Under the pieces are notes generated by a model. The model did no database searches, had not been told where the DNA came from, and was given only the letters and a program-made list of their open reading frames with translations. Below are positions 54,229-62,891 of a stretch of DNA of 64,000 nucleotides, in pieces. Position numbers and translations under genes: made by a program. This DNA is from Microbacteriaceae bacterium (lineage in GTDB: Bacteria > Actinomycetota > Actinomycetes > Actinomycetales > Microbacteriaceae): NCBI GenBank assembly GCA_019638805.1, contig JAHBTA010000002.1:620001-684000 (forward strand), in the 5' to 3' direction. Positions within the stretch are counted from its first letter, which is position 1. Each line of letters starts with the position of its first letter.

Positions 54229-54241
54229 CGGCGTGACGCCG
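54229..54241. terminator. Weak hairpin between racemase and nrdB
   Basis: CGGCG-TGA-CGCCG, a 5-base stem between two convergent genes separated by 23 bases. No T-run. Confidence 0.3.
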
Positions 54242-54242
54242 G

Positions 54243-55238
54243 CTACTCCTTCTTGGCCGAGCTGGCCTGCGCGTTCGACTCGTACGACGTGTTGGTGCTC
54301 TCGAAGAAGTTCACGAGCTGCAGGGTGTCGTTCGCGGTGGCCATCCACTTGGCCGGGTTGACCACGTTGTACTCGGGCTCGAAGCCGAGCTCCTCCAGCC
54401 GACGGTCGGCCAGGTACTTGACGTACTGGTTGATGTAGCTCGCGTTGAGCCCGAGGATCCCGTTCGGGAGCAGGTCGTTGTTGTACTGCTCCTCCATCTC
54501 GACCGCGTCGGTGATCATCTTCTTGATCTCGTCCGCGAACTCCGGGGTCTGCAGATCGGGGTTCTCATCCAGCACCGTGAGGATCAGGTTGATGCCGAAC
54601 TTGAGGTGCAGGCTCTCGTCGCGCACGATCCAGTCCATGAGCGATCCGAAGTTGCGCAGCAGGTTCCGCTGCCGGAACGACAGCGCCACCATGAAGCCCG
54701 AGTAGAACCAGATGCCCTCGAGGATGATGTTGTACGCGACCAGGTTGCGGATGAAATCCTGCTTGCCCGCGGTCGTCGAGATGTCCAGGTGCTCCTCCGT
54801 CATGCGGCGGATGTAGGAGACCTCGAACTCCTCCTTGCGCAGCATCGAGGGCACGTCGACGTGCGAGTTGTACGCCTCGTTGCGGTCGATGGGGAAGGTC
54901 TCCAGCACGTACTCGAACGACATGCAGTGGTTGGCCTCCTCCCACATCTGCTTGGCGAGGTAGAGGTGCGCCTCGGGCGCGTTCACGTACGGGTAGACCC
55001 CGAACGCGAGGGCCTTGTTGACGAGCAGCTCGTTGGGGTTGAAGTACGACACGAGGAACGTGACGGCGTGGCGCTCCTCGTCGGTCATGCGCTTGAAGTC
55101 CGCGAGATCCTCGCCGAGCTGGATCTCGTTCGGGAACCAGGTGTTCGCGACGGCCTGGTCGTACAGGTCCATCGCCCACTGGTACTTCACGGGCTTGAGC
55201 AGGAGTCCTTCCTGAACCCCGGTGCCCAGAATCGGCAT
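54243..55238 (-). CDS. nrdB: Ribonucleotide reductase small subunit, class Ic type
   Basis: 331 residues from the ATG at 55238. Metal ligands can be placed by spacing: Glu70 (NPNELL; Asp in class Ia), Glu101 and His104 (EANH), Glu174 (IILEGIWF), Glu208 and His211 (DESLH). The radical Tyr position (His + 4) is Phe108 in NHCMSF, and with Glu as first ligand this is the pattern of the Mn/Fe Chlamydia-type R2c. So the metal cofactor, not a tyrosyl radical, should start the reaction. Same strand as nrdA, 157 bases after its stop. Confidence 0.93.
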   Translation of the reverse strand: MPILGTGVQEGLLLKPVKYQWAMDLYDQAVANTWFPNEIQLGEDLADFKRMTDEERHAVTFLVSYFNPNELLVNKALAFGVYPYVNAPEAHLYLAKQMWEEANHCMSFEYVLETFPIDRNEAYNSHVDVPSMLRKEEFEVSYIRRMTEEHLDISTTAGKQDFIRNLVAYNIILEGIWFYSGFMVALSFRQRNLLRNFGSLMDWIVRDESLHLKFGINLILTVLDENPDLQTPEFADEIKKMITDAVEMEEQYNNDLLPNGILGLNASYINQYVKYLADRRLEELGFEPEYNVVNPAKWMATANDTLQLVNFFESTNTSYESNAQASSAKKE

Positions 55239-55296
55239 GTCGTCAGCCTTCTTCCTCTTTCCACTGCCCGAGCGCTTCTCCTGGCTCGAGCGACGC

Positions 55297-55398
55297 CTAC
55301 TGGCAGCTGTCGCAGTACAGGTCCTCCATCGGATCAACCGGTACGCCATAGCCGCCGACCAGCACGGTCTCCTCGACCGCGACGCTCTCGCCGTTCAT
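55297..55398 (-). other. Displaced C-terminal tail of NrdA (redox cysteines) in another frame
   Basis: 33 codons from an ATG that overlaps the nrdA stop by four bases (ATGA). The product ends DPMEDLYCDSCQ, exactly the kind of C-terminus that carries the shuttle cysteine pair of class I R1 subunits. It lies one frame away from nrdA. Adding one G to the run GGGGGG at 55407-55412 would join the two into one protein. Either a frameshift mutation, an assembly error or a programmed frameshift; a coupled mini-protein is the least likely reading. Confidence 0.7.
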
Positions 55399-57842
55399 CG
55401 GCTCAGCCCCCCGAACCCGCGGCGGGCCGGGGCGGCGGCCGGAGCGGTGCCGTGCGAGGCGGCCGCGCCCGCGCCGGCCGCGGCAGCGGAGATCTCCTCC
55501 GCCTTGTTGACCTTGACGCTGGTCTGCTCCGCGGTGTGGCGCGGCTTCATGTGCAGGTAGTAGGTGGTCTTGACCCCGCGCTCCCAGGCCGCGTAGTAGA
55601 TGTCCATCATGTCGCCGAGGTCGCGCGTCTCGAGGTACATGTTGCGGCTGATGGCCTGATCGATCCACTTCTGGGCGCGCGCCGCCACCTCCAGGAACGC
55701 GTACGGCGAGAGCTGGAAGCTGGTCTTGTAGACCGCCTTCAGTTCCTCCGGGATCGCCTCGATGCCCTGGATGTCGCCCTGCGACCGCAGGATCGACTCG
55801 CGCACCTGCTCCCAGATCCCGAGTCGCTGCAGGTCGTGCACCAGATTGCGGTTCACCTCGAGGAACTTGCCGTTGCTGGTGGCCCGGCTGAAGATCTGCG
55901 AGAACTGCGGGTCCAGACCCGGCGTGGTCCCCGCGACCAGCCCGATGGATGCCGTGGGCGCGATCGCCATGAGGGTCGCGTTACGCATGCCCCCCTTCAC
56001 CTTGGCGCGCAGGGCGTCCCAGTCGAGCCGGGTCGTGCGGGAGACCTTGATCTCGACGCCGCGGTCGGCCTCGGTCAGGGCGATCGAGTCGAAGGGCACC
56101 ATCCCCTGCGACCACCGGCTGCCCGCGAAGTTGTCGTAGGTGCCCCGCTCGCGCGCGAGGTCGGCCGACTCGTCGATGGCCGCGTAGGAGACGTGCTCCA
56201 TGATCTCGTCCATGAGGTCGTAGGCCTCCTCGCTCTCGTAGGAGAGCCCGAGGCGCTCGACGACATCGGTGAAGCCCATGACGCCCAGGCCGATCGCGCG
56301 GTTGGCCTTGTTGGCGTGGTCGGCCTCCTTCACCGAGCTCTCGGTGATGTCGATGAGGTTGTCCAGCTGGCGGACGGCGCTGCGGGCGCTGCCCTCCATG
56401 AGCGTCCAGTCGAAGCCGAGCACGCCATCCGTGCCCTCGACGAGGTGGGTCGAGAGGTTGATGGAGGCGAGGTTGCAGACCGAGATGTTCTCGCCGTCCT
56501 GCGGGAGGCAGATCTCGGTGCACAGGTTGGAGAGGTGGATCGTGCCCGTGTTGTTGTTGAGGGCGCGGTTGTTGATGGTGTCCTTCCAGGTCAGCCACGG
56601 GTGGCTGGTGGTCTGGAGGCTCATCAGGATGTCCTTGAACTGGGCCCGCGCGGAGATCTTCTGGAACATCCGCAGCTCGCCCGCCTCGGCCTGGGCGATG
56701 TACTCCGCGTAGCGCGCCGAGAACGCGGCCCCGTACAGCTCGTTGAGGTCGGCGACCTCGAGCGGGTCGAAGAGGTACCAGTCGTCGTCGTTCTGCACGC
56801 GCTTCATGAACTCGTCGCTGATCCAGACCGCGGTGTTGGCGGTGCGGGTGCGGCGGTACGGGTCGCCGGAGTTCTGTCGCAGGTCGAGGAACTCGGGGAA
56901 GTCGAGGTGCCAGTTCTCCATGTAGAAGCACAGGGCGCCGAACTTCTTGCCACCGCGGCTCACCGCGCGCAGCACCGAGTCGATGGTGTGCATGAACGGG
57001 ATCGGCCCGGTCGAGGTGGTGTTGTTCGAGCGGATGGGCGAACCCTGCGAGCGCAGCTTGGTGACCGAGAGGCCAATGCCGCCCGTGCCCTTGGTCAGCC
57101 ACATGACGTCGCGCACGCTCTTGGCGATGTGCTCGATGTCGTCGTGCATCTCCATGACGAAGCAGTTCGACAACTGCGGGTACGCCGTGCCGGCGTTGAC
57201 GAGCGTCGAACCCGCGGCCAGGTACTCGAGCTTGGACATCTTCTCGTAGAACTCGAGGGCGTGCGCCGTCGGGTCGGTCTCGTTGAGCGCGAGGCCCATG
57301 GCGATGCGCATCCAGAAGTACTGCGGCACCTCGAGCGGGTCGTTGTTGCGCGCCTTGATGCCGTACCGGTTGTTGAGGGTGACGACGCCGATGTACTTGA
57401 GCAGCCCGTCGCGCGCGGGCTCGAGCGCCTCGGCGAGCCGATCGAGGTCGTAGAGCTTGAGGAAGCGGGAGTCGAAGAGGTTCTCTTCGACGCCGCGCTC
57501 GATGGTCGAGCGGAAGTGCTGGGCGTGGAGGGACTTGAGCTCGTCGTCGGTCTCGTAGTCGCCGAGCACGCGCTTGTAGATGGTCTTGAGCAGCAGGCGC
57601 GCGGCCACGGTGTCGAACTGCGGGTCGTCCTTGACGTTCTGCAGCGCCACCTGGATGACGGCCTCGTCGAGCTGCTGGGTCGTGATGCCGTCGAAGAGCG
57701 TGAGCTCGAGCTCCGAGGCGATCTGGGTGACCCAGGTGATGTTCTCATCGAGCCCGCGGCTGGCGTGCTCGATCGCGAGATTGATCTTGTTGGCGTCGTA
57801 GGGCTCGCGCTGTCCGTTGCGCTTGACGACCGTGATGCTCAC
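55395..57842 (-). CDS. nrdA: Ribonucleotide reductase large subunit (C-terminus frameshifted)
   Basis: 815 residues from a GTG with AAGGAG nine bases upstream. N-terminal ATP-cone (TVVKRNGQREPYDANKINLAI), substrate Cys227 (SNCFVM), thiyl-radical Cys441 with Asn439 and Glu443 (NLCTE), and Cys456 (SVCNLAS). Radical-transfer Tyr pair in TTYYLHMK. The zero-frame C-terminus stops in a Gly/Ala linker (ARRGFGGLSR) without the two shuttle cysteines, which are encoded just downstream in the -1 frame. As written, turnover by thioredoxin would fail. Confidence 0.93.
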   Translation of the reverse strand: MSITVVKRNGQREPYDANKINLAIEHASRGLDENITWVTQIASELELTLFDGITTQQLDEAVIQVALQNVKDDPQFDTVAARLLLKTIYKRVLGDYETDDELKSLHAQHFRSTIERGVEENLFDSRFLKLYDLDRLAEALEPARDGLLKYIGVVTLNNRYGIKARNNDPLEVPQYFWMRIAMGLALNETDPTAHALEFYEKMSKLEYLAAGSTLVNAGTAYPQLSNCFVMEMHDDIEHIAKSVRDVMWLTKGTGGIGLSVTKLRSQGSPIRSNNTTSTGPIPFMHTIDSVLRAVSRGGKKFGALCFYMENWHLDFPEFLDLRQNSGDPYRRTRTANTAVWISDEFMKRVQNDDDWYLFDPLEVADLNELYGAAFSARYAEYIAQAEAGELRMFQKISARAQFKDILMSLQTTSHPWLTWKDTINNRALNNNTGTIHLSNLCTEICLPQDGENISVCNLASINLSTHLVEGTDGVLGFDWTLMEGSARSAVRQLDNLIDITESSVKEADHANKANRAIGLGVMGFTDVVERLGLSYESEEAYDLMDEIMEHVSYAAIDESADLARERGTYDNFAGSRWSQGMVPFDSIALTEADRGVEIKVSRTTRLDWDALRAKVKGGMRNATLMAIAPTASIGLVAGTTPGLDPQFSQIFSRATSNGKFLEVNRNLVHDLQRLGIWEQVRESILRSQGDIQGIEAIPEELKAVYKTSFQLSPYAFLEVAARAQKWIDQAISRNMYLETRDLGDMMDIYYAAWERGVKTTYYLHMKPRHTAEQTSVKVNKAEEISAAAAGAGAAASHGTAPAAAPARRGFGGLSR

Positions 57843-57963
57843 TCGATCTCTCTCCTTCTCGTGCCCGCGCGCACGCTCACAAACCGGACTCCCCCGCCTT
57901 CTCGGCGGGCAGAGATCGCCCCCGGGAAGCCCCGCCGGCGCCCGTTCCTGCCGCGCGGTTCGA

Positions 57964-58012
57964 CCACTATATATCGGGGCGCTGACACCAGCACAACCAC
58001 TACATCTTGTGG
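57964..58012 (-). promoter_or_regulatory. Two NrdR-like boxes upstream of nrdA
   Basis: ccactatatatcgggg (57964-57979) and ccactacatcttgtgg (57997-58012) match the 16-base NrdR consensus core CwAtATaTwG, the first nearly exactly and the second at most core positions. The 33-base spacing is about three helical turns, normal for NrdR. NrdR represses when dATP is high. nrdR itself is not in the window. Confidence 0.7.
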
Positions 58013-58029
58013 GCGTGTCGTGCACAGAA

Positions 58030-58066
58030 TGTGGATAAGTCCGCCGACTTCTCCACACTTTCCACA
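58030..58066. promoter_or_regulatory. DnaA-box cluster upstream of nrdA
   Basis: TGTGGATAA (58030-58038) is a perfect DnaA box in reverse. CTTTCCACA (58058-58066) matches at 7 of 9 positions in forward orientation. DnaA is known to control nrdAB in E. coli, so a link of dNTP supply with replication is plausible. Too few boxes for an origin. Confidence 0.55.
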
Positions 58067-58186
58067 GCCCGAATGGGCCCGGAACCACAGCCCGGAGGGC
58101 TCGGATCCGGCCGCTCGGAGGACCCCTCGTGACCCCCACTATGCTCCGGGCCACCGACATCGGCGGTCGCCTAGAGTGGGAAGGCT

Positions 58187-59413
58187 GTGAACACCTACGC
58201 CGACCTGCTGCGAACGCCGGGAGTCGCCCGGATCATCGCCGCGCAGCTGACGGCGCGGTTCCCCGGCGGCATGATCTCGCTCGGCTTCCTGCTGCACCTC
58301 GAGCGCATCTTCGACTCCTACGGCGCGGCCGGCATCGTGCTCGCCGCGACGAGCATCGGGCAGGCGATCTCCGGTCCGCTCACGAGCCGGCTCATGGGTG
58401 TACTGGGGATGCGGCGCGTCCTCATCGTGACCATCGCGATCTGCGCATCCGCCCTCACGGCGATCGCGCTGGCCGAGCTCCCGCTGTGGGCTTACGTCGT
58501 GCTCGGCGCGATCACGGGCCTGAGTTACCCGCCCATTCAGCCCGCCGTCCGCACCATCTACCCCAAGATGGTCAACGGCCGGCAGCTCACGCCGCTCTTC
58601 TCGCTCGACGCCTCCGCGCAGGAGATCATCTGGGTCGCCGGCCCCGTCATCGTTACCTTCGTGGGCACCCAGGTCTCCACGGTCGCGGGCGTCCTGCTCT
58701 CGGTGGTCTTCCTGGTCGGCGGCGGTGCGTGGTTCGTGTCCTCGCCCGAGGTGGGGCGCGTGCGCATCCCGCGCAGCAAGCGCCGGTTCGGCGCGGTGCT
58801 GGGCAGGCCGGCCGTGCTCATCTCGACCGCGGTCGGATTCTTCGTGGTGGGCTCCTGCGCGGCCATCGAGGCCGGGGTGGTCGCCACCTTCGGCGACGGC
58901 GGGGCGGAATCGGGCATCGTGCTGGCGATCTGGGCGATCGCGTCCCTCGTGGGCGGGCTCTCGTTCGGCCACCTGCCGATCGGGCCGTGGGCGCTCGCGC
59001 GACGCATCTTCGTGGTCTTCGTCGGCGCGGTCCTGGCGATCTTCGCCTTCGAGTTCTGGACGCTCTCGCTCACCCTGGTCATCGCGGGCGTCTGCCTGGC
59101 TCCGGCGCTCGCCGTGATGTTCTCGGCGGTCTCCGCGAGCGTCAAGTTCAGCGACACCGCCGAGGCCTACGGCTGGGTCGGCACCGGGCAGCTCATCGGA
59201 GCGGCCGCCGGCTCGGCCATCGCCGGGTTCCTCATCGACGCGCTGCGCTCGGGCTCGACGACCGGTTCGGCCGGGGCGTTCTGGGCATCGGCCGGGTTCG
59301 CCCTGCTCGCGCTCGCGGTCTCGGCGATCTTCGCCCGGTCGATGCCCGACCTCCGGGGACGGGACGCGAGTCCCATCCCCGACACCGAGGCGATCCCGAC
59401 GACGCCCTCCTGA
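58187..59413 (+). CDS. MFS transporter
   Basis: 408 residues from a GTG, 12 membrane segments. Arg-rich loop between helices 2 and 3 (TSRLMGVLGMRR), internal LSYPPIQPAVRTIYPKMV, and AEAYGWVGTGQLIGAAAGSAIAG in the C-terminal half, the usual place for the pseudo-repeat. Resembles drug or sugar efflux MFS. No substrate can be inferred. Ends in a perfect hairpin with the convergent membrane-protein gene. Confidence 0.88.
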   Translation: MNTYADLLRTPGVARIIAAQLTARFPGGMISLGFLLHLERIFDSYGAAGIVLAATSIGQAISGPLTSRLMGVLGMRRVLIVTIAICASALTAIALAELPLWAYVVLGAITGLSYPPIQPAVRTIYPKMVNGRQLTPLFSLDASAQEIIWVAGPVIVTFVGTQVSTVAGVLLSVVFLVGGGAWFVSSPEVGRVRIPRSKRRFGAVLGRPAVLISTAVGFFVVGSCAAIEAGVVATFGDGGAESGIVLAIWAIASLVGGLSFGHLPIGPWALARRIFVVFVGAVLAIFAFEFWTLSLTLVIAGVCLAPALAVMFSAVSASVKFSDTAEAYGWVGTGQLIGAAAGSAIAGFLIDALRSGSTTGSAGAFWASAGFALLALAVSAIFARSMPDLRGRDASPIPDTEAIPTTPS

Positions 59414-59424
59414 CCCGCGTCAGG
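59409..59424. terminator. Hairpin between MFS and YhgE-like genes
   Basis: Perfect 6-base stem CCTGAC/GTCAGG with loop CCGC, spanning both stop codons of the convergent pair. Confidence 0.5.
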
Positions 59425-60454
59425 CGGTCGCCGATTCGACGGCGGGGGCGGATGCGGCACCCACCTCCCGCGCGCGACCCACGACGAGCAGGGCGAGGCC
59501 CGCAATCGCCCAGATGACCAGCACGAGCCAGGGTCCCCCGGCATCCGCCGACGGGAAGTAGGACAGATCACGCAGCAGGGTCGCGCCCGCCCCGGGCGGG
59601 AAGGCCTGACCCACCGCGCCCCATGGCTCCGGCAGGAACTCGACGGGCGTCGCGACCGAGGCCAGCGGAATGGCGAAGAGCACGAACGTCACGGCGCCGA
59701 GCGCGAGGCCGGCCCGGCCGAGCAGGCTGCCGAGGCCTGCCACGGTCGCGCCGATCGCGAGGATGCCGAGCCCGATCGCGGCGGCGTTGACGAGGTACGA
59801 CCCCTGGAGGATCCCGAGCCAGCCCTGCAGGATGCCCGCGAGCGAAAGCCCGGCGACGATCGCGTAGACCAGGAGCGCGACGAGGCGCCGCATCCGCCCC
59901 GGCACGGCGAGTGAGAGTAGCACGCCGCCGAGGATCCCGCCGATCGTGACGGGCAGCACGGCCGAGGCCAACCCGGCGCCGCGCGCGTCGGTGTCGGCGA
60001 GCGGGACCACGTCGGTGACCTTCACGGTCACGGTCGGCGCGTCGATGCCGGCTTGCGCGGCCTGCGCGTCGGCGACCTGCTGCAGCTGCGCCTGGAGCCC
60101 GGTCGCGATCGCGCCGAGCGCCTGCGCGGCAACCGGGCTCGCGGCGGAGGCGGTCAGCACCTCGGGCGCGGTGCCCAGCACGATGGCGCCGTAGGCCTCG
60201 CGGTGCTCGATGGCGGCGACCGCGGCATCCCGGTCGTCGACGGCGGTGATCTCGACGGCGCCGTCGGCATTCTGCTCGACCGCGGCGGCGAGCTGCTCGA
60301 CCGCAGCGGCGGGCCCAGCGGCGACGACGGGCAACCCCTTGGGCTCGGAGGTCAGCACGGGCCAGAGGAAGGCGAGGACGATCAGCGAGATCGCCAGGGT
60401 GAGCACGACGGGCACCGCGAACACGCGGACCCACGGCGAGGGGTGTGCGGACAT
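59420..60454 (-). CDS. ABC-2/YhgE-type membrane protein
   Basis: 344 residues. One N-terminal helix (VRVFAVPVVLTLAISLIVLAFLWPVL), a periplasmic domain of about 130 residues (AAVEQLAAAVEQ, YGAIVLGTAPEVL) and five more helices. This is the YhgE/Pip-like layout seen in ABC-2-type permeases and phage-infection proteins, without an ATPase. Divergent from a TetR gene, which probably controls it. Likely an efflux component or a membrane-stress protein. Confidence 0.8.
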   Translation of the reverse strand: MSAHPSPWVRVFAVPVVLTLAISLIVLAFLWPVLTSEPKGLPVVAAGPAAAVEQLAAAVEQNADGAVEITAVDDRDAAVAAIEHREAYGAIVLGTAPEVLTASAASPVAAQALGAIATGLQAQLQQVADAQAAQAGIDAPTVTVKVTDVVPLADTDARGAGLASAVLPVTIGGILGGVLLSLAVPGRMRRLVALLVYAIVAGLSLAGILQGWLGILQGSYLVNAAAIGLGILAIGATVAGLGSLLGRAGLALGAVTFVLFAIPLASVATPVEFLPEPWGAVGQAFPPGAGATLLRDLSYFPSADAGGPWLVLVIWAIAGLALLVVGRAREVGAASAPAVESATA

Positions 60455-60468
60455 GGCCAGGCCTTCCC

Positions 60469-60497
60469 TTTCAAAACGAATGTTCGTTCTTTATAAT
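60469..60497 (+). promoter_or_regulatory. TetR operator in the promoter spacer
   Basis: Perfect palindrome AACGAA-TG-TTCGTT (60475-60488) followed at once by the -10 TATAAT (60492-60497). TTTCAA at 60469-60474 is a weak -35 17 bases away. The operator lies between the two elements, the classic place for TetR repression, and between divergent genes. Confidence 0.7.
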
Positions 60498-60546
60498 GGA
60501 CCCGCCGGAACCGGGAGTCAAGGCCCCACCCCATAGAGTCGGAACG

Positions 60547-61149
60547 ATGCCCAAAGTCAGCGAGAAGCACCGCGCCGCGCGCCGCGATCAGATCGTGGAT
60601 GCCGCCCTGCGCTGCTTCTCCACGCGCGGCTTCCAGCGCACCTCGATGGCGGACATCATCGCGGAGTCCGGCCTCTCCGCCGGCGCGATCTACGGGCACT
60701 TCGAGAGCAAGCAGCAACTCGTGATCGCCGTAGCCCAGCGCATCCTCGGCAACCGGATGGCCGAGTTCGGAAGCCGGCTCGAGACGGGCGAGCTTCCCCC
60801 GCCCAGCTTCATGCTGCGGCTCATGATGGAGGGTCTGCGCGGCGAGCTGCGCGACACCGGCGTTCTGCTGCAGCTCTGGGGTGAGGCGGTGACCGACCCC
60901 GAGATGTCCGGCCTGATCGGGCCGATCTTCCAGCGGGTCCGCGGGCTCATCGGGCCCTACCTGCACAGGTGGGCGACCGAACGGCGCGGGCTCGGCGGCG
61001 AGGCGGCCGAGGTGTGGGCGAACGACGTGATCATGGTGGTCATCGGCATCGCCCAGGGCTATGTCGTGCAATCCGCCCTCCTGCCCGGCTTCGACGGCGA
61101 GGCCTACCTGCGCGGCGTGTCCGCGATCCTGGACGGGGATCCGGCGTGA
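60547..61149 (+). CDS. TetR-family regulator
   Basis: 200 residues. N-terminal HTH: RDQIVDAALRCFSTRGFQRTSMADIIAESGLSAGAIYGHFESKQQLV. The C-terminal domain binds unknown ligands. Divergent from the YhgE-like gene and coupled by GTGA to a downstream hydrolase. Represses its own promoter, judging by the palindrome. Confidence 0.92.
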   Translation: MPKVSEKHRAARRDQIVDAALRCFSTRGFQRTSMADIIAESGLSAGAIYGHFESKQQLVIAVAQRILGNRMAEFGSRLETGELPPPSFMLRLMMEGLRGELRDTGVLLQLWGEAVTDPEMSGLIGPIFQRVRGLIGPYLHRWATERRGLGGEAAEVWANDVIMVVIGIAQGYVVQSALLPGFDGEAYLRGVSAILDGDPA

Positions 61150-61853
61150 GCCGGCGCGCGGTGCTGCTGCACGGACTCAGCTCGAGCCCGGACGGCTGGT
61201 GGCGTGTGCGCGCCTTCCTCGAGGAGCGCGGGTGGGAGGTCGAGACGCCCGCACTGCTGGGTCACGGCGGGCGGGGTCCCGCGCCGCGCTACGTGCTGGA
61301 GGACTACGTCGACGATCTGCGCGGGCTGCGCACGGACCTGCTCGCGGACCTGCTCGTCGGGCACTCGCTCGGCGGAGCCGCCGCGACCATGCTCGCCGCC
61401 GCCGACCCGGACGTGGCCGAGCGCCTCATCCTGCTCGACCCGGTCTGGCACGTGCCTGTGGCAGAGCTGCCCGCGGTGGCCGCCGAGCAGGTCGCCGAAC
61501 TCGCGAACGACGAGGCCTCCCTCCGGGAGTCGAAGCCGCATTGGGACGAACGCGACGTGCAGGCCAAGCTCGCCGCGATCCGCTCGGTGCAGCCGGATGC
61601 CGTGGCTCGCACGTTCGCGGAGGCCCGAACCTGGGACATCCGCCCCGATGCCGCGCGCCTGCGCACCCCGACCCTGGTGCTCGGCGGTGACCCGGCCGTG
61701 TACACCATGCTCGAACCGGCCGACGCGCACGCGGCGGCGGAGGCGTCCGGCGCCATCGACTACGTGGTGATCGAGGGCGCGGGTCACTCCCCGCATCGAG
61801 ACGAGCCCGAGGCGACCCTCGAGGCGATCGGCGCCTGGCTCGCGCGCGGCTGA
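61146..61853 (+). CDS. Alpha/beta hydrolase
   Basis: 235 residues from a GTG overlapping the TetR stop. Oxyanion segment AVLLHGLSSSPDGW, nucleophile GHSLGGAA, Asp in VLGGDP and His in GAGHSPHRDEP. Carboxylesterase or lipase-like. With TetR regulation it could clear a toxic ester. Confidence 0.88.
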   Translation: MSRRAVLLHGLSSSPDGWWRVRAFLEERGWEVETPALLGHGGRGPAPRYVLEDYVDDLRGLRTDLLADLLVGHSLGGAAATMLAAADPDVAERLILLDPVWHVPVAELPAVAAEQVAELANDEASLRESKPHWDERDVQAKLAAIRSVQPDAVARTFAEARTWDIRPDAARLRTPTLVLGGDPAVYTMLEPADAHAAAEASGAIDYVVIEGAGHSPHRDEPEATLEAIGAWLARG

Positions 61854-61860
61854 GCCGCGC
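61844..61860. terminator. Strong hairpin with the hydrolase stop codon in its loop
   Basis: Perfect 7-base stem GCGCGGC/GCCGCGC with the stop TGA as the three-base loop, between convergent genes. Confidence 0.5.
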
Positions 61861-61863
61861 CGC

Positions 61864-62844
61864 TCACCAGTGCGGGTGCACCGCCGCGCGGAAGCGGCGG
61901 TCGTAGAGCTCGCGCACGGCGCCCGTGAACTCCTCGCCGAGCGGCGGCACATCGCCCGCCGCGGCGTTCGCGCGCGCCTGCTCCGGGGTGCGGGCGCCCG
62001 GGATGACCGTCGTGACCCCGGGCAGCTGCGCGACCCAGGCCAGCGCCGCGATCGAGGGCTGGAGCCCGTGGGACGCGGCGAGCGCGGCGAACTCGCGCGC
62101 GGCATCCACGCCCTCGTCGTAGTCGACGCCCGAGAAGGTCTCCCCGCGGTCGAAGGCCTCGCCGTGCCGGTTGAAGCTGCGGTGATCGTCCGGGCCGAAC
62201 GCGGTGTCGTGCCCATAGCGGCCCGAGAGCAGGCCGCTCGCGAGCGGGACGCGAGCGATGATGCCGACCCCGGCATCCATGGCAGCGGGCAGCACCTCGT
62301 CGAGGGGCTTCAGCCGGAAGGCGTTGAGGATGATCTGCACGCTCGCGACGTTCGGTCGTGCGATCGCCATGAGCGCCTCGGCGCAGGTCTCGACGCTCAC
62401 CCCGTACGCGGCGATCGTCCCGTCGGCCACGAGCGCGTCGAGGTCGTCGAAGACCCGGTCGGTTGCGTACACCGGGGTGGGCGGGCAGTGCAGCTGCACC
62501 AGGTCGAGGGTGTCCATGCCGAGGTTGCGGCGCGAGCGGTCGGTCCAGGCGCGGAAGTTCTCTGCCGTGTAGTTCTCAGGCACCTGCTCGACGCGGCGGC
62601 CCATCTTGGTGGCGACGAAGACGCCCGGGTGCTCCCGCCGCCACGCGCCGATGATCGACTCGCTGCGACCGTCGCCGTAGACGTCGGCGGTGTCGAAGAA
62701 GGTGACCCCGGCATCCCGCGAGGCGTCGAGCACGGCGCGCGCGTCGCCCTCGCTCACCTCGCCCCAGTCGGCACCGAGTTGCCAGGTGCCGAGCCCGATG
62801 GCCGTGACGGTGCGGTCGGTGGGGCCGAGGGTGCGCGTGTCCAT
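61864..62844 (-). CDS. Aldo/keto reductase (YajO/oxidoreductase type)
   Basis: 326 residues. TIM barrel with VTAIGLGTWQLGADWG, catalytic FFDTADVYGDGRSE, VQLHCPP (His), and VTTVIPGARTPEQARANAAA for NADPH binding. AKR11/15-like; distinct from the smaller AKR at 44.6 kb. Substrate unknown. Confidence 0.92.
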   Translation of the reverse strand: MDTRTLGPTDRTVTAIGLGTWQLGADWGEVSEGDARAVLDASRDAGVTFFDTADVYGDGRSESIIGAWRREHPGVFVATKMGRRVEQVPENYTAENFRAWTDRSRRNLGMDTLDLVQLHCPPTPVYATDRVFDDLDALVADGTIAAYGVSVETCAEALMAIARPNVASVQIILNAFRLKPLDEVLPAAMDAGVGIIARVPLASGLLSGRYGHDTAFGPDDHRSFNRHGEAFDRGETFSGVDYDEGVDAAREFAALAASHGLQPSIAALAWVAQLPGVTTVIPGARTPEQARANAAAGDVPPLGEEFTGAVRELYDRRFRAAVHPHW

Positions 62845-62891
62845 CGCGTCAGCCTATGGCCCGCCTCGGGCGACGACCGGCGCTGCCGTCG

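Larger units (their letters stand above)
57843..58186. other. Divergent control region between nrdA and the MFS gene
   Basis: 344 bases without a gene. It holds the nrd promoter region with paired NrdR-like boxes, a DnaA-box group, and a purine-rich leader next to nrdA. The far end has GGGAAGG as ribosome site for the GTG at 58187. It is noticeably AT-richer around 57960-58060 than its surroundings. Confidence 0.75.

Noticed and set aside
57843..58186. Replication origin because of DnaA boxes
   Set aside because: Only one perfect and one partial box, no AT-rich unwinding element of note and no dnaA/dnaN genes. Regulation of nrd is the simpler reading.
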